This document shows, piece after piece, positions 28,479 to 37,583 of a stretch of DNA of 64,000 nucleotides. The notes under the pieces were generated by a model. That model did not search any database, was not told the origin of the DNA, and saw only the letters and a list, made by a program, of their open reading frames with translations. The translations under genes and the position numbers were made by a program. The first letter of the stretch is position 1; each line of letters begins with the position of its first letter. This DNA is from CAWEBF01 sp963807235 (GTDB lineage Bacteria > Acidobacteriota > Vicinamibacteria > Vicinamibacterales > UBA2999): NCBI GenBank assembly GCA_963807235.1, contig CAWEBF010000022.1, positions 116,146 to 180,145 of the forward strand, in the 5' to 3' direction.

Positions 28479-29308
28479 CAATGCGTCATGGCATGAACGA
28501 GCACATTCACGCCCAGCGCATAACCGAGAGGTGAGTACTGCTCGAAGAAGCCGGGGTCCTCGCCCTCGCGCTCCCACGAGTCGGCCACATCGGTGTTGTG
28601 GCTCATCAACACCATGATGCGGCCCTTCTCGTCGCGAATGGCTCGCAGGTGCACCACGTCGCTGTCGGCCCCGCGCTCGGACGTGATACGGCCACCGGAC
28701 CGCCGCCAGAACTGGAAGTTGGTGATCTGCGGCACCTGGCTGACAAGGAACTGGGCGTTCAACAGCGGGTCGCCTAGCGACACGTCTTCGATCGGATACT
28801 CGGCGGGTGACAGGACGCGTCCGATCTCGCTGGCCCACTGCGTCCAGGCCGGCGTGCCCCAGAAGTCATCGACCCACAGGAAACCGCCCTTCAGGAGGTA
28901 CTGCCGCAGCGGCTCCAGTTCCGCCTCGGAGAACCCCACGGTCCCCGGGTCCGATGCCATGACGAACGGGCAATTGAAGAGCGCGTCGTCGGTCGGCCGC
29001 ACCACGAAGTGGTTGGGCTCCTGGTTGGCGTCGCGGCTCACGCGCGTCCTCGTCAGCTCCGACAGCCGCGTCATGAGGTTGATCTCGGCGTACGGATAGT
29101 CGGTCTGCCAGCCGATGCCCGACTGCTCCATCCGCACGCTGCGATACGCCAGGCGGCAGAAAATGAACGACGAGTCGGGCATGTCGGGCGGCGCGTAGCG
29201 CGCCGGGAAGCTGCCCTCGCGGAAATAGCGCTGCGCCGAGGCCGCGCCCGTCAGCGCGACAAGCACCGCCATTGCCACTGCGCCGGCCGTCAACCGCCGC
29301 GCCGTCAT
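28478..29308 (-). CDS. Secreted DUF4159-family protein (copy 1)
   Basis: 276 residues with a signal peptide ending ALTGAASAQ. The DUF4159 domain, related to ThuA/glutamine-amidotransferase-like folds, shows FIFCRLAYRSVRME, YAEINLMTRLSELTRTRV, DDALFNCPFVMASDPG, LRQYLLKGGFLWVDDFWG and the C-terminal IMVLMSHNTDVADSWERE. No catalytic Cys is evident. Function unknown; a putative carbohydrate- or peptidoglycan-linked role is speculation. Two paralogues lie at 35740 and 36686. Follows the acyl-CoA synthetase by 15 bp. Confidence 0.85.
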   Translation of the reverse strand: MTARRLTAGAVAMAVLVALTGAASAQRYFREGSFPARYAPPDMPDSSFIFCRLAYRSVRMEQSGIGWQTDYPYAEINLMTRLSELTRTRVSRDANQEPNHFVVRPTDDALFNCPFVMASDPGTVGFSEAELEPLRQYLLKGGFLWVDDFWGTPAWTQWASEIGRVLSPAEYPIEDVSLGDPLLNAQFLVSQVPQITNFQFWRRSGGRITSERGADSDVVHLRAIRDEKGRIMVLMSHNTDVADSWEREGEDPGFFEQYSPLGYALGVNVLVHAMTH

Positions 29309-29323
29309 ATCAGGAGCGTAGCC

Positions 29324-30783
29324 CTATTCGAACAGCCGGGCAACCTGAGGCTTCACGACTTTGCCCATCGCATTCCGGGGAAGCGTATCCACAATCGAGA
29401 GCGCCCGCGGCACCTTGTAGGGCGCCAGCAGCGTCCGGGCCCAGGCCTGCAGGTCGTCGAGCGCCAGCGTGGCGCCCGACCGAAGCTCCACGGCGGCCGA
29501 CACGCGTTCGCCCCACTCGTCGTCGGCCACGCCCACCACGGCGCACTCGGCGATGGCGCCGTGCGTGCGCAACACCTCTTCGATCTCGAGCGCCGATACC
29601 TTGAAGCCGCCGGTCTTGATGATGTCCACGCTGGTGCGGCCGAGCAGGCGGTAGTACCCCTGCTCCACCACGGCCATGTCGCCAGTGCGGAACCAGCCGT
29701 TGCGAAACGCGGCTCGCGTTTCCTCCGGCCGCTGCCAGGTACCTCACGAAAGACCGATGCGCCCTGGACTTCGACCTCGCCCGGCTGGCCCTCCACCACC
29801 TCGATACCGTCCTCGTCCACCAGGTGCACGTCCACGCCTGGCAGCGGGACGCCGACGGTGCCGGACCGGCGGTCCCCGTGGAGCGGGTTCGACAACGCCA
29901 TGCCGATCTCGGTCATGCCGTACCGCTCAAGCAGCGTGTGGCCGGTGATCTCGCGCCATCGCTCGAGCACCTGCACGGGCAGCGCCGCCGAACCGGACAT
30001 CATGAGGCGCAGTCCGCGCGTGCCTTCCGAGCGCTGCCGGCGCACGTCGGGCGCCGCCGCCTCCCAGGAGGCAATCAGGCGGCTGTAGATCGTGGGCACG
30101 GCGGTAAACACGCTGACGTCGCCCGATGAGAGACGGTCCCATACGCGATCGGGATCGAAGGCCGGCAGTATCTCGCACGTGGCGCGCACAGCCAGCGCCG
30201 ATCCCAGACCATTGACGATCCCATGCACGTGGTGCAGCGGCAGCACGAGCAGCAGATGGTCCGAGGGTTTCCAGCCCCATGCCTCGACCAGCGACGCGAT
30301 CTGCGCGCCGATGTTCTGGTGCGTGGTCACGGCACCCTTGGGCCGGCCCGTCGTCCCGCTGGTGTAGATGATCATGGCCCGGCGGGTGGACGCGAGGTGC
30401 GGCAGGCTGGCCGCCGGCACCGCAGCCAGGGCCTCGGTGGTTGTCACGAGGCGCACGTCGAGATCCTGGGTGGCCGCCGTCAGCGCGCCACCACAGGACG
30501 GGTCGCCCACGACGATCGTCGAGGCCGAGTCGCGAATCACGTACTCAAGCTCCGGGGGCGGATGCGACATCGCCAGCGGCACGGCCACGCCGCCGGCGCG
30601 CCAGATGCCCCGCTGCACCGCCGCGTACGCAAAGCTGGGCGGCACCAGGAACCCGACGCGCTCCTGCTCCAGGTCGTCCCGCCCGTCGAGAAGCGCGGCC
30701 GCCACGCGGCGCGACGCGTCGTCCAGCTGGTCGTAGGTGAACTCGCCTTCGACGGCGAGGATGGCGCGACGGGACGTCGACAT
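29324..30783 (-). CDS. AMP-dependent acyl-CoA synthetase, frameshifted
   Basis: ANL-superfamily ligase, about 486 residues. Motifs: IYTSGTTGRPKGAVTTHQN (P-loop, A3), LLERYGMTEIGMALSNP (A5), and after the break WFRTGDMAVVEQ, YYRLLGRTSVDIIKTGGFKV (A7/A8) and PRNAMGKVVKP with the catalytic lysine. Two extra bases near 29750 (GAGGTACCTGG for GAGTACTGG) restore FREYWQRPEETRAAFRNGW. The relatively short N-terminus and the SVDIIKTGG motif resemble malonyl-CoA synthetase-type enzymes; the substrate is not certain. Confidence 0.87.
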
Positions 30784-30791
30784 TCGTGGTC

Positions 30792-30849
30792 GGCTCTGGG
30801 CTCTAGGCTCTAGGCTCTTGCCAAAGCCAAAAGTCTAAAGCCAAGAGCC
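30792..30849. repeat. Heptad-type repeat with inverted arms between synthetase and bcp
   Basis: GGCTCTG/GGCTCTA units on the left face AGCCAAGAGCC units on the right. It fills the whole divergent gap, so the promoters of both flanking genes must lie inside or beside the repeat. Confidence 0.7.
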
Positions 30850-30852
30850 ATA

Positions 30853-31332
<480 letters not shown>

Positions 31333-31333
31333 A

Positions 31334-32260
31334 ATGCCGCACGTGCGAACGCTGACCGTTCTTCTTGTCGCGTGCCTGTCCGCCGCCGGCCCGGCCCTGG
31401 CGCAAACCGACTTCACGGGCCAATGGGCGCCGCTCTACCACGAAGACACCATCGAGCGCGTGCCCGGACCGGAACTCGGCGACTACACGGGCCTGCCGCT
31501 GACCGATGCGGCGCGGATGAGGGCCGACAGCTGGGACGCCGACCGCATCTCGGTGGTCCAGGAGTACCAGTGCCGCCCGCACTCGGCGGACTACTCGCTG
31601 CGAGGCCTGGCCCCGATGCGGATCTGGGCGGACTACGACCCCGCCACGCAGCGCATCACAGCGTTCCAGACGCACCTGGGCGCCTATGAGAATCGCCGCA
31701 CAATCTATCTCGACGGCCGCGCGCATCCGCCGGAGTTCGCGGCGCACACGTTCCAGGGCTTCTCGACGGGCGTGTGGGAAGGCAATACGCTCACCATCAC
31801 CACGACTCACCTGAAGGCGAACTACCTGCGCCGCAACGGCCTCCCGCGCAGCTCGAAGGCGCGCCTGACCGAGCACTGGAACCTGCACGGCCAGTATCTG
31901 ACCATCGTGAGCGTGCTGGAGGACCCCGTGGTCCTGACCGAGCCGCTCGTCCGCAGCCAGACCTGGTTCTTCGACCCCGGACAGCGAGCGGGCCTCTTCC
32001 CGTGCGAGTACGTGCCCGAAGTGCCCGCGCCGCCCGGCACCGTGCCGCATCACTTGCCTGGGGCCAACCCGAACCTGAAGGAGTACCTGGACTGGTACAA
32101 CGTGCCGCCCGAGGCGGCCCGCGGGGGCGCTGAGACGCTCTATCCCGAGTTCCGCTCGAAGATCCAGTCGCTCAAGCCGAAGGACCGGTGCGAGCGGTTC
32201 TGCCACTGCGTCGGGTTCGTCGGCTGTCTGAATCCTGTAGGCCCGTACACCGGCCCGTAG
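31334..32260 (+). CDS. Secreted protein of unknown function, WEGxTL family
   Basis: About 308 residues with a signal peptide (LTVLLVACLSAAGPALAQ). The mature part begins TDFTGQWAPLYHEDT and contains IYLDGRAHPPEF, TGVWEGNTLTITTTHLK, NYLRRNGLPRSS and EDPVVLTEPLVRS, shared with the paralogue two genes on. Four cysteines close the C-terminus (CERFCHCVGFVGC). The ATG at 31334 overlaps a TAAAAT -10-like box; a GTG at 31343 with a 7-bp gap to that box is an alternative, leaderless start and still encodes the whole signal peptide. Confidence 0.75.
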   Translation: MPHVRTLTVLLVACLSAAGPALAQTDFTGQWAPLYHEDTIERVPGPELGDYTGLPLTDAARMRADSWDADRISVVQEYQCRPHSADYSLRGLAPMRIWADYDPATQRITAFQTHLGAYENRRTIYLDGRAHPPEFAAHTFQGFSTGVWEGNTLTITTTHLKANYLRRNGLPRSSKARLTEHWNLHGQYLTIVSVLEDPVVLTEPLVRSQTWFFDPGQRAGLFPCEYVPEVPAPPGTVPHHLPGANPNLKEYLDWYNVPPEAARGGAETLYPEFRSKIQSLKPKDRCERFCHCVGFVGCLNPVGPYTGP

Positions 32261-32273
32261 CGCGAGACGACTG

Positions 32274-33212
32274 ATGCTTCGATTGCTTCTCGCCAGTGCC
32301 GGCTGCATGGCCGCCGCCGCCTTCGTTTCGGCGCAACAGGCCCCGGTGATCCGCCATCTGCACGTGCAGAAGAGCGTGCACATGCTGGTGGGCGCCTCTG
32401 GCAATTCCGTGGTGCAGGTCGGCGACGATGGCGTGCTGGTGGTGGACAGCCAGCCGGCCTCCGCGGCGCAGCCGTTTCGCGCGGCCATCCAGGCGCTCTC
32501 ACCCAAGGCAATTCACACCATCATCAGCACGCACGTGGTCGAGGATCGCGCGGGCGGCGACGACGCGCTGGTGAAGATGCGGGGCACGGGGGCGACGCAG
32601 CAAGTGAAGGTGATGGCGCACGAGGCGGTGCTCGATCGCCTGCTGAAGGGCGCGGCCGAAGCCAATCGGCCCGTCGGGGGCCTGGCCCTCAACCAGGTGA
32701 TCTCGCTCCCGATCAACAACACCTACACGTCACCGGGACGCGACTTCTATCTCAACGGCGAGTCCGTTTTTCTCTACCACGCTCCGGCCGCGCATACCGA
32801 CGGCGACACCATCGTGCACTTTCGCGGGTCGGACGTGCTGGCCGTGGGCGATCTGTTCTCGCCCGACACCTACCCAGTGATCGACCTGGCACGTGGCGGA
32901 TCGGTGAACGGCCTCATCGCGGCGCTGAACCGGATCCTCGAGCTCACCGTGCCGGCGCGCTTCCAGGAAGGCGGCACGTACGTGGTGCCTGGCCGCGGCC
33001 GGTTGTCGGACGAGGCGGACGTCGTGGAGTACCGCGACATGGTCACGATCGTGCGCGATCGGGTGCGGGCGCTGATTGGCCGGGGCATGACGCTGGCCCA
33101 GGTGAAGGCCGCCAGGCCGTCGAGCGACTACGACCCGGAGTTCGGCGGGACTGGAGTCTCCAGTCCTGATGCGTTCGTGGAGTCCATCCACAGGAGCCTC
33201 GGCGGGAAATGA
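32274..33212 (+). CDS. Exported MBL-fold protein with altered metal motif
   Basis: 312 residues with signal peptide (LLLASAGCMAAAAFVSAQ). The fold is a metallo-beta-lactamase hydrolase: VVQVGDDGVLVVDSQP, then ISTHVVEDRAGGDDAL, YHAPAAHTDGDTIVHF and VLAVGDLFSPDTYPVID. The usual HxHxDH zinc motif is replaced by His87-Val-Val-Glu-Asp91-Arg92, so only the first His and the Asp remain, while the distal His and Asp are kept. It may bind one metal or none. Compare the canonical paralogue at 54764. Overlaps the next gene by 4 bp. Confidence 0.8.
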   Translation: MLRLLLASAGCMAAAAFVSAQQAPVIRHLHVQKSVHMLVGASGNSVVQVGDDGVLVVDSQPASAAQPFRAAIQALSPKAIHTIISTHVVEDRAGGDDALVKMRGTGATQQVKVMAHEAVLDRLLKGAAEANRPVGGLALNQVISLPINNTYTSPGRDFYLNGESVFLYHAPAAHTDGDTIVHFRGSDVLAVGDLFSPDTYPVIDLARGGSVNGLIAALNRILELTVPARFQEGGTYVVPGRGRLSDEADVVEYRDMVTIVRDRVRALIGRGMTLAQVKAARPSSDYDPEFGGTGVSSPDAFVESIHRSLGGK

Positions 33213-34024
33213 CCAGATCGATGCTGTGCGCGGTCGCGCTGGGCTGTCTGACGGCTGTCGGCGTGTCGGCCCAGGGCCCGCCTGGCGGCCGGGGTGCACA
33301 GCCGCCACGCACCGCAAAGGCCGCGGCCCCTGTGGATCTGACGGGCTACTGGGTGTCGGTCGTCACCGAAGACTGGCGGTGGCGCATGCAGACCCCGTCG
33401 AAGGGCGACTTCGCGGGCGTGCCGCTGAACCGCGCCGCGCGCGCGATCGGGGCCGCATGGGACCCGGCCAAAGACGAAGCCGAGGGCAACCAATGCAAGG
33501 CCTACGGCGCGGGAGGCATCATGCGGATGCCCGGACGGCTCCACATCACGTGGGCCGACGACAACACGCTGAAAATCGACACCGACGCCGGGACGCAGAC
33601 GCGCCTGCTCCGGTTTACTCCACCGGTAGCCCCGGCAGCGAGCGGCCGCGGCGCCGCGGCACGCGCGTCATTCCAGGGCGACTCGGTGGCCAACTGGGAA
33701 GGGATCCAGCGCGGGCCCGGCACGCCGGACTTTCTTCCGATCGGGCTCAACCCGCGCGAGGGCACGCGCGGCCGATCGCTCGAGGTGGTCACGACGAACC
33801 TGCGGCCGGGCTACCTGCGCAAGAACGGCGTGCCGTACAGCGGCCGGACCACCGTGCGCGAGTTCTTCGATCTCTCCACCGAGCGCAACGGCGACACCTG
33901 GTTCGTGGTGACGACGATCGTGGAGGACCCCGAGTACCTGACCGAGCCCTTCGTCACCAGCTCGAACTTCAAGAAGCAGGCTGACGCGACCGGCTGGAAT
34001 CCGCAGCCCTGCTCTGCTCGATAA
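33209..34024 (+). CDS. Secreted protein of unknown function, WEGxTL family
   Basis: 271 residues, signal peptide ending LTAVGVSAQ, then a Gly/Pro/Arg-rich linker. VDLTGYWVSVVTEDWRWRM, SLEVVTTNLRPGYLRKNGV and TTIVEDPEYLTEPFVTSS match the protein encoded at 31334, so the two flank the MBL-fold gene in one operon. Start ATG overlaps the preceding stop (ATGA). The stop codon is within the long inverted repeat at 34021. Confidence 0.75.
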   Translation: MTRSMLCAVALGCLTAVGVSAQGPPGGRGAQPPRTAKAAAPVDLTGYWVSVVTEDWRWRMQTPSKGDFAGVPLNRAARAIGAAWDPAKDEAEGNQCKAYGAGGIMRMPGRLHITWADDNTLKIDTDAGTQTRLLRFTPPVAPAASGRGAAARASFQGDSVANWEGIQRGPGTPDFLPIGLNPREGTRGRSLEVVTTNLRPGYLRKNGVPYSGRTTVREFFDLSTERNGDTWFVVTTIVEDPEYLTEPFVTSSNFKKQADATGWNPQPCSAR

Positions 34025-34122
34025 CAGAAAGGTAACTTGGGGGGATTGGGGTCGGGCCTAATTGCTCGCGACGGGTTGCAATTAGGCCCGACCCCAATTC
34101 CCCCGACTTACCGTTCTGTTAT
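34021..34122. repeat. Long near-perfect inverted repeat spanning both stop codons
   Basis: Arms of about 44 nt. The left arm begins ATAACAGAAAGGTAA and ends GGGTCGGGCCTAATTG; the right arm is its complement, ending TTACCGTTCTGTTAT. Two convergent genes end inside the arms, each using a TAA there. The core ATTGGGGTCGGGCCTAA recurs in the element at 51926. Likely a bidirectional terminator derived from a small mobile palindrome. Confidence 0.85.
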
Positions 34123-34928
34123 TGCGCGGCGGTAGCGCCGCTGGCGAGGCGCTGGCGCGCCTTGTCCACGTCGCGGTGGAACACGAACAGCTTGTCAGCG
34201 TTGCCGGTGGGGTCGGTGAAGTTGTACTGCTTGCCCTTGCGGACGCGGACGCGCAGGTTCTTCTCCGTGTAGTCCACCTGGAAGGCCTCGAGGTCCGCGA
34301 ACGACGCCGCGAAGCGATCCTCCCTGTCGTCGGTCTCGTATCGCAGACCCTGCGGTGTGGCGACCAGCGTCCCGTTACACGATCCCATCCGGTGACGGTG
34401 CACCACCGGCAGCCGCACGTCGAGCCGGACTTCCTTGAAGCGCACCACCAGGTCGCGGGCTCCGGCTTCGACCTCGATCGTCCTGGCGATCCCGTCGAAT
34501 CCCTCCGCCGACACGTTCAACTGGTGTGTCCCCGGCGTCAGGTTTTCCGCGGTGACGGGCGTGGCGCCGATGAACTGCCGGTCGATGAAGACCTGCGCGC
34601 CCGGCACATCGGAATCGATCCGCAGCAATCCGGCCACAGGCGCCGCTTCAGCGGCGGGCGCCGGCGATTCGGCTGCGGCGCCAGCGGCGGCTGATGGACG
34701 CCGCGGGCCTCGTGACGCACCGGCACGAGGCTCACCAGCCGGAGCCGACGCGTCGGCCGGGGCCGACGAGCCCGCGCCGCGTTCCGCGATGCTGGTCGAT
34801 GGACCCGGCGCCGCCTCGGAGCCCGGCTCGGTCCCAACCGGTTGCGTCCGCTCCGGCCAGAAAACCAGCGCGGCGCCGCCCACGACGAGGGCAGCCACGA
34901 GAGCCACCGCCAGCACGCGGATGTTCAT
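34119..34928 (-). CDS. Membrane-anchored PEGA-domain protein
   Basis: 269 residues. One N-terminal membrane segment (RVLAVALVAALVVGGAALVF), then an 80-residue Ala/Pro/Ser-rich low-complexity linker, then a PEGA domain (LLRIDSDVPGAQVFIDRQFI, GTHQLNVSAEGFDG). The last 80 residues form a small domain (GTLVATPQGLRYETDD, DLEAFQVDYTEKNLRVRVRK) that looks PH-like. The start MNIRVLAV at 34928 is preferred over an upstream one because it puts the membrane helix at the N-terminus. Function unknown; likely an extracytoplasmic structural protein. Confidence 0.8.
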   Translation of the reverse strand: MNIRVLAVALVAALVVGGAALVFWPERTQPVGTEPGSEAAPGPSTSIAERGAGSSAPADASAPAGEPRAGASRGPRRPSAAAGAAAESPAPAAEAAPVAGLLRIDSDVPGAQVFIDRQFIGATPVTAENLTPGTHQLNVSAEGFDGIARTIEVEAGARDLVVRFKEVRLDVRLPVVHRHRMGSCNGTLVATPQGLRYETDDREDRFAASFADLEAFQVDYTEKNLRVRVRKGKQYNFTDPTGNADKLFVFHRDVDKARQRLASGATAAQ

Positions 34929-34932
34929 CCGT

Positions 34933-35328
34933 TCAGGCCTCTGTCTCAGCGAAGGTGATGACGTAGCCGTCCGGATCCGTGAATGCAAACTCCGTCGGGC
35001 CGTACCACTTCTTCTCGAGCGGCATCACGACGTTCACGCGATCCCTCAGATGCTCGTGCGCCTGGCGAATGCCCTTCACCTGGATGAAGAGCGTCAGGCT
35101 GCCGCCGATGTCGCGCGCCGCCAGTTCCGGATACTCCGCGTGAGCGGGTCCCGGCGCGTTCAGGAACACTTCCACGCCGCCGCGCTGCAAGATTGCGAAG
35201 ACGAACGGGCCCTTGTCTGGCACAGTCTGCGTCACCGTGAACTCCAGCACATCGCGATAGAAGTCGATGCTGCGTTGCACGTCGGACACGATCAGGTTGG
35301 GCGTCAGTTTCTGCAGGTCGTAGGCCAT
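34933..35328 (-). CDS. VOC-superfamily (glyoxalase/bleomycin-resistance-like) protein
   Basis: 131 residues: LTPNLIVSDVQRSIDFYRDV at the N-terminus and FAFTDPDGYVITFAET at the C-terminus, the two beta-alpha-beta-beta-beta halves of a VOC domain. The first metal His position is Asn here (TPNLIV), so metal binding is doubtful. GGAGGTG lies 5 bp before the ATG. Substrate unknown. Confidence 0.85.
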   Translation of the reverse strand: MAYDLQKLTPNLIVSDVQRSIDFYRDVLEFTVTQTVPDKGPFVFAILQRGGVEVFLNAPGPAHAEYPELAARDIGGSLTLFIQVKGIRQAHEHLRDRVNVVMPLEKKWYGPTEFAFTDPDGYVITFAETEA

Positions 35329-35356
35329 CGCACACCTCCAGTGTGCTCGCGAAAGC

Positions 35357-35617
35357 CTACGTCCGCGACCCGGCGAGAACGGATCCGCAGGTAGGGGCCG
35401 TCATCGGTTCGGCAGCCCCGCTAGGTACAGCCGCAGAATACCACGCGCGTGTTACACCATTCCTCTCCGTACGCGAGGCACATCCATGACGCGCGCGCGC
35501 GGCCGACTGGGGCCGGCTCAGCACTCGGACCCGATGTCCCCTCGCGTGCAGTTCCGCGGCAAGACGCGATCCCACGTAGCCCGTCCCGCCAGTGATGAAC
35601 ACGCCGCCGCCCGCCAC
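35357..35617 (-). pseudogene. Remnant of an NAD(P)-binding epimerase/reductase-like gene
   Basis: From a GTG at 35617 the first 35 residues are a clean Rossmann start (GVFITGGTGYVGSRLAAEL, HARGHRVRVLSRP) as in NmrA- or epimerase-like proteins. Homology then ceases in all frames and the reading frame soon ends. Only the 5' end of the gene is left, so this is a deletion remnant and not a one-base error. Confidence 0.6.
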
Positions 35618-35639
35618 GACGCGATGCTATCCGATGCCA

Positions 35640-35725
35640 GCCCCGCCGAAGGCGGGGCAATTAGACGCTGGACTAGCGAGGCGGAGCCTTCATGCTCGTT
35701 GGTGCGAGGCGCAGCCTCGCTAGCT
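35640..35725. repeat. Inverted repeats upstream of DUF4159 copy 2
   Basis: GCCCCGCC/GGCGGGGC forms one small stem (35641-35658), and CTAGCGAGGC (35674-35683) with GCCTCGCTAG (35714-35723) forms a larger one. The second arm runs up to the TAGACT -10-like box at 35728-35733, 6 bp before the start codon. Confidence 0.55.
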
Positions 35726-35727
35726 GC

Positions 35728-35733
35728 TAGACT
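35728..35733 (+). promoter_or_regulatory. -10-like box 6 bp before a start codon
   Basis: TAGACT is followed by GAGCCG and then the ATG at 35740. With such spacing the transcript would begin about at the start codon. No Shine-Dalgarno is present, consistent with leaderless initiation. Confidence 0.4.
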
Positions 35734-35739
35734 GAGCCG

Positions 35740-36576
35740 ATGGCCACGAGCCCTGGCCGCTTTCCCGCGCGCCGCGTTGCCGCTGCCCTGGCGGCCGTGG
35801 TGGTGCTGTCGAGTGTCGCGATCGAGCTCCAGGCGCAGTTCCGCAGAGGCTTCGGCGGCATCCGCCGCGCCACGGCGGAGGACCATGACGGCGCGTTCCA
35901 TTTCTGCCGCGCCGTCTACCGCAGCGACAACCGCGGCGACGGCGGCAACTGGAGCGTGGACTATCCGCGCGCGGACATCAACCTGACGGTCCGCCTTGGA
36001 GAGCTGACCCGGGCCCACATCAGCCGCACCGGCGGCCAGCCGAACCCGCTGCTGGTCCAGCTGACCGACGACTCGCTGTTCCAGTGTCCGTTCGTGATGA
36101 TGACGGAGGTGGGGAGTGCGTTCTTCGACGAGAAGGAGGCCGCCCGCCTGCGCGAGTACGTGCTGAAGGGCGGGTTCGTGTGGGCCGACGACTTCTGGGG
36201 CAGCTACGCGTGGGAGTGGTGGGAAGCCCAGCTGCGCAAGGCATTGCCGGCCGCCGAATTTCCCATTGTGGACCTGCCGCCGGACCATCCGCTCTTCCGC
36301 GCGCAGTTCATCGTCAAGGAGACGCCGCAGATCGCGTCTATCGGTTGGTGGTACGAAAGCGGCGGCGGGACGTCCGAACGCGGGGCCGATAGCGCCATCG
36401 CACGTTCGCGCGCCGTCGTGGACGCGCACGGCCGGATTATGGTCCTGATGACCCACAACACCGACGTCGGCGACTCGTTCGAGCGCGAAGGAGACGACCC
36501 TCAGTACTTTCTGACGATGTCGGTACCGGGCTACGCCTACGGCATAAATACACTGTTGTACGCGTTGACTCACTAG
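35740..36576 (+). CDS. Secreted DUF4159-family protein (copy 2)
   Basis: 278 residues; signal sequence (VAAALAAVVVLSSVAIELQA). Same domain as copies 1 and 3: FHFCRAVYRSD, YPRADINLTVRLGELTR, LREYVLKGGFVWADDFWG, IMVLMTHNTDVGDSFERE. The tandem copy starts 109 bp downstream. Function unknown. Confidence 0.85.
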   Translation: MATSPGRFPARRVAAALAAVVVLSSVAIELQAQFRRGFGGIRRATAEDHDGAFHFCRAVYRSDNRGDGGNWSVDYPRADINLTVRLGELTRAHISRTGGQPNPLLVQLTDDSLFQCPFVMMTEVGSAFFDEKEAARLREYVLKGGFVWADDFWGSYAWEWWEAQLRKALPAAEFPIVDLPPDHPLFRAQFIVKETPQIASIGWWYESGGGTSERGADSAIARSRAVVDAHGRIMVLMTHNTDVGDSFEREGDDPQYFLTMSVPGYAYGINTLLYALTH

Positions 36577-36591
36577 GATTCGTTCGTGTTG

Positions 36592-36635
36592 TTCGTAGTT
36601 CGTAGTTCGTAGTTCGTAGTTCGTCGTTGGTCGTG
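36592..36635. repeat. GTAGTTC heptad tandem repeat
   Basis: Five near-perfect tandem copies of the 7-bp unit GTAGTTC, running into GTCGTTG, GTCGTGG. It lies between the two tandem DUF4159 genes. A TACACT -10-like box follows at 36661. Confidence 0.85.
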
Positions 36636-36685
36636 GGGGCGCCTCCCGAGGCGGGGCTGCTACACTGATCCCAGGCAACCCAGCC

Positions 36686-37507
36686 ATGGCAAGGCGCAGC
36701 CTTCGCCCCATCGTCGTGCTCTCGGTGCTGACACTCGCGCTCGCCGCCGCGAGCGTGGAGGCTCAGTTCGGCCGCCGGCTGAACACGCGGCTGGCCACGC
36801 CCGAGGACGCGGACGGCAGCTTCCACTTCTGCCGCGTGGTCTTCGGCAGCGACAGCAACGGCGGCGCCGACGGCGGCTGGAACGTGGACTGGCCGCGGGC
36901 CGATATCAACCTGTCGGTGCGGCTCTCTGAGCTGACCAAGACCCCCGTCAGCCGCGGCGCGTCTGGTGATCCCAACAATTGGCTCATACGATTGACCGAC
37001 GACGCTCTGTTCGCGTGCCCGTTCATCATGATGACGGAGGTAGGGTCGGCGTCACTCAATCCCGCCGAGGCCGCGCGGCTGCGCGAGTACCTGCTCAAGG
37101 GCGGGTTCCTGTGGGCCGACGACTTCTGGGGTGAGTATTCCTGGGAGTGGTGGCATCGACAGCTGCGCAAGGTGCTGCCGGCCGAGGAGTACCCGGTCGT
37201 GGACCTGCCGCCCTCGCACCCCCTCTTCAACGATCACTTCGAGGTGAAGACGACGCCGCAGATCCCGTCCATCAACTTCTGGGCGGGCAACGGTGGCCAG
37301 ACCTCCGAACGCGGCGCCGACAGCGCCGTCGCGCGGTCACGCGCCGTGCTGGATGCGCACGGGCGGATCATGGTGCTGATGACCCACAACACCGACATCG
37401 GCGATTCGTTCGAGCGCGAGGCCGACGACCCGCAGTACTTCATGACGATGTCGGTGCCGGGATACGCGTACGGGATTAATGCGTTGGTGTATGGACTAAC
37501 GCATTGA
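36686..37507 (+). CDS. Secreted DUF4159-family protein (copy 3)
   Basis: 273 residues; signal sequence (VVLSVLTLALAAASVEAQ). Very similar to copy 2 along the whole length (DADGSFHFCRVVFGSDSN, LREYLLKGGFLWADDFWG, IMVLMTHNTDIGDSFERE), so the pair arose by tandem duplication. TACACT at 36661-36666 is a plausible -10 box 19 bp upstream of the ATG. Confidence 0.85.
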   Translation: MARRSLRPIVVLSVLTLALAAASVEAQFGRRLNTRLATPEDADGSFHFCRVVFGSDSNGGADGGWNVDWPRADINLSVRLSELTKTPVSRGASGDPNNWLIRLTDDALFACPFIMMTEVGSASLNPAEAARLREYLLKGGFLWADDFWGEYSWEWWHRQLRKVLPAEEYPVVDLPPSHPLFNDHFEVKTTPQIPSINFWAGNGGQTSERGADSAVARSRAVLDAHGRIMVLMTHNTDIGDSFEREADDPQYFMTMSVPGYAYGINALVYGLTH

Positions 37508-37509
37508 TC

Positions 37510-37567
37510 GGCTCTGGGCTCTAGACTCTGGGCTCTAGCTAGAGCCTAAAGCCAAGAGCCTAGAGCC
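37510..37567. repeat. GGCTCTA heptad repeat with inverted arms
   Basis: GGCTCTG, GGCTCTA, GACTCTG, GGCTCTA units are followed at once by the complementary AGAGCCTAAAGCCAAGAGCC arm, making a hairpin with almost no loop (CTAGCTAG). It sits between convergent genes and is well placed to terminate both. Confidence 0.75.
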
Positions 37568-37583
37568 AGACGGCCCTCGCCAA

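Noticed and set aside
34021..34122. Insertion sequence or intact transposon
   Set aside because: Only a palindrome is present; there is no transposase gene and no room for one. The same applies to 51926-52010.
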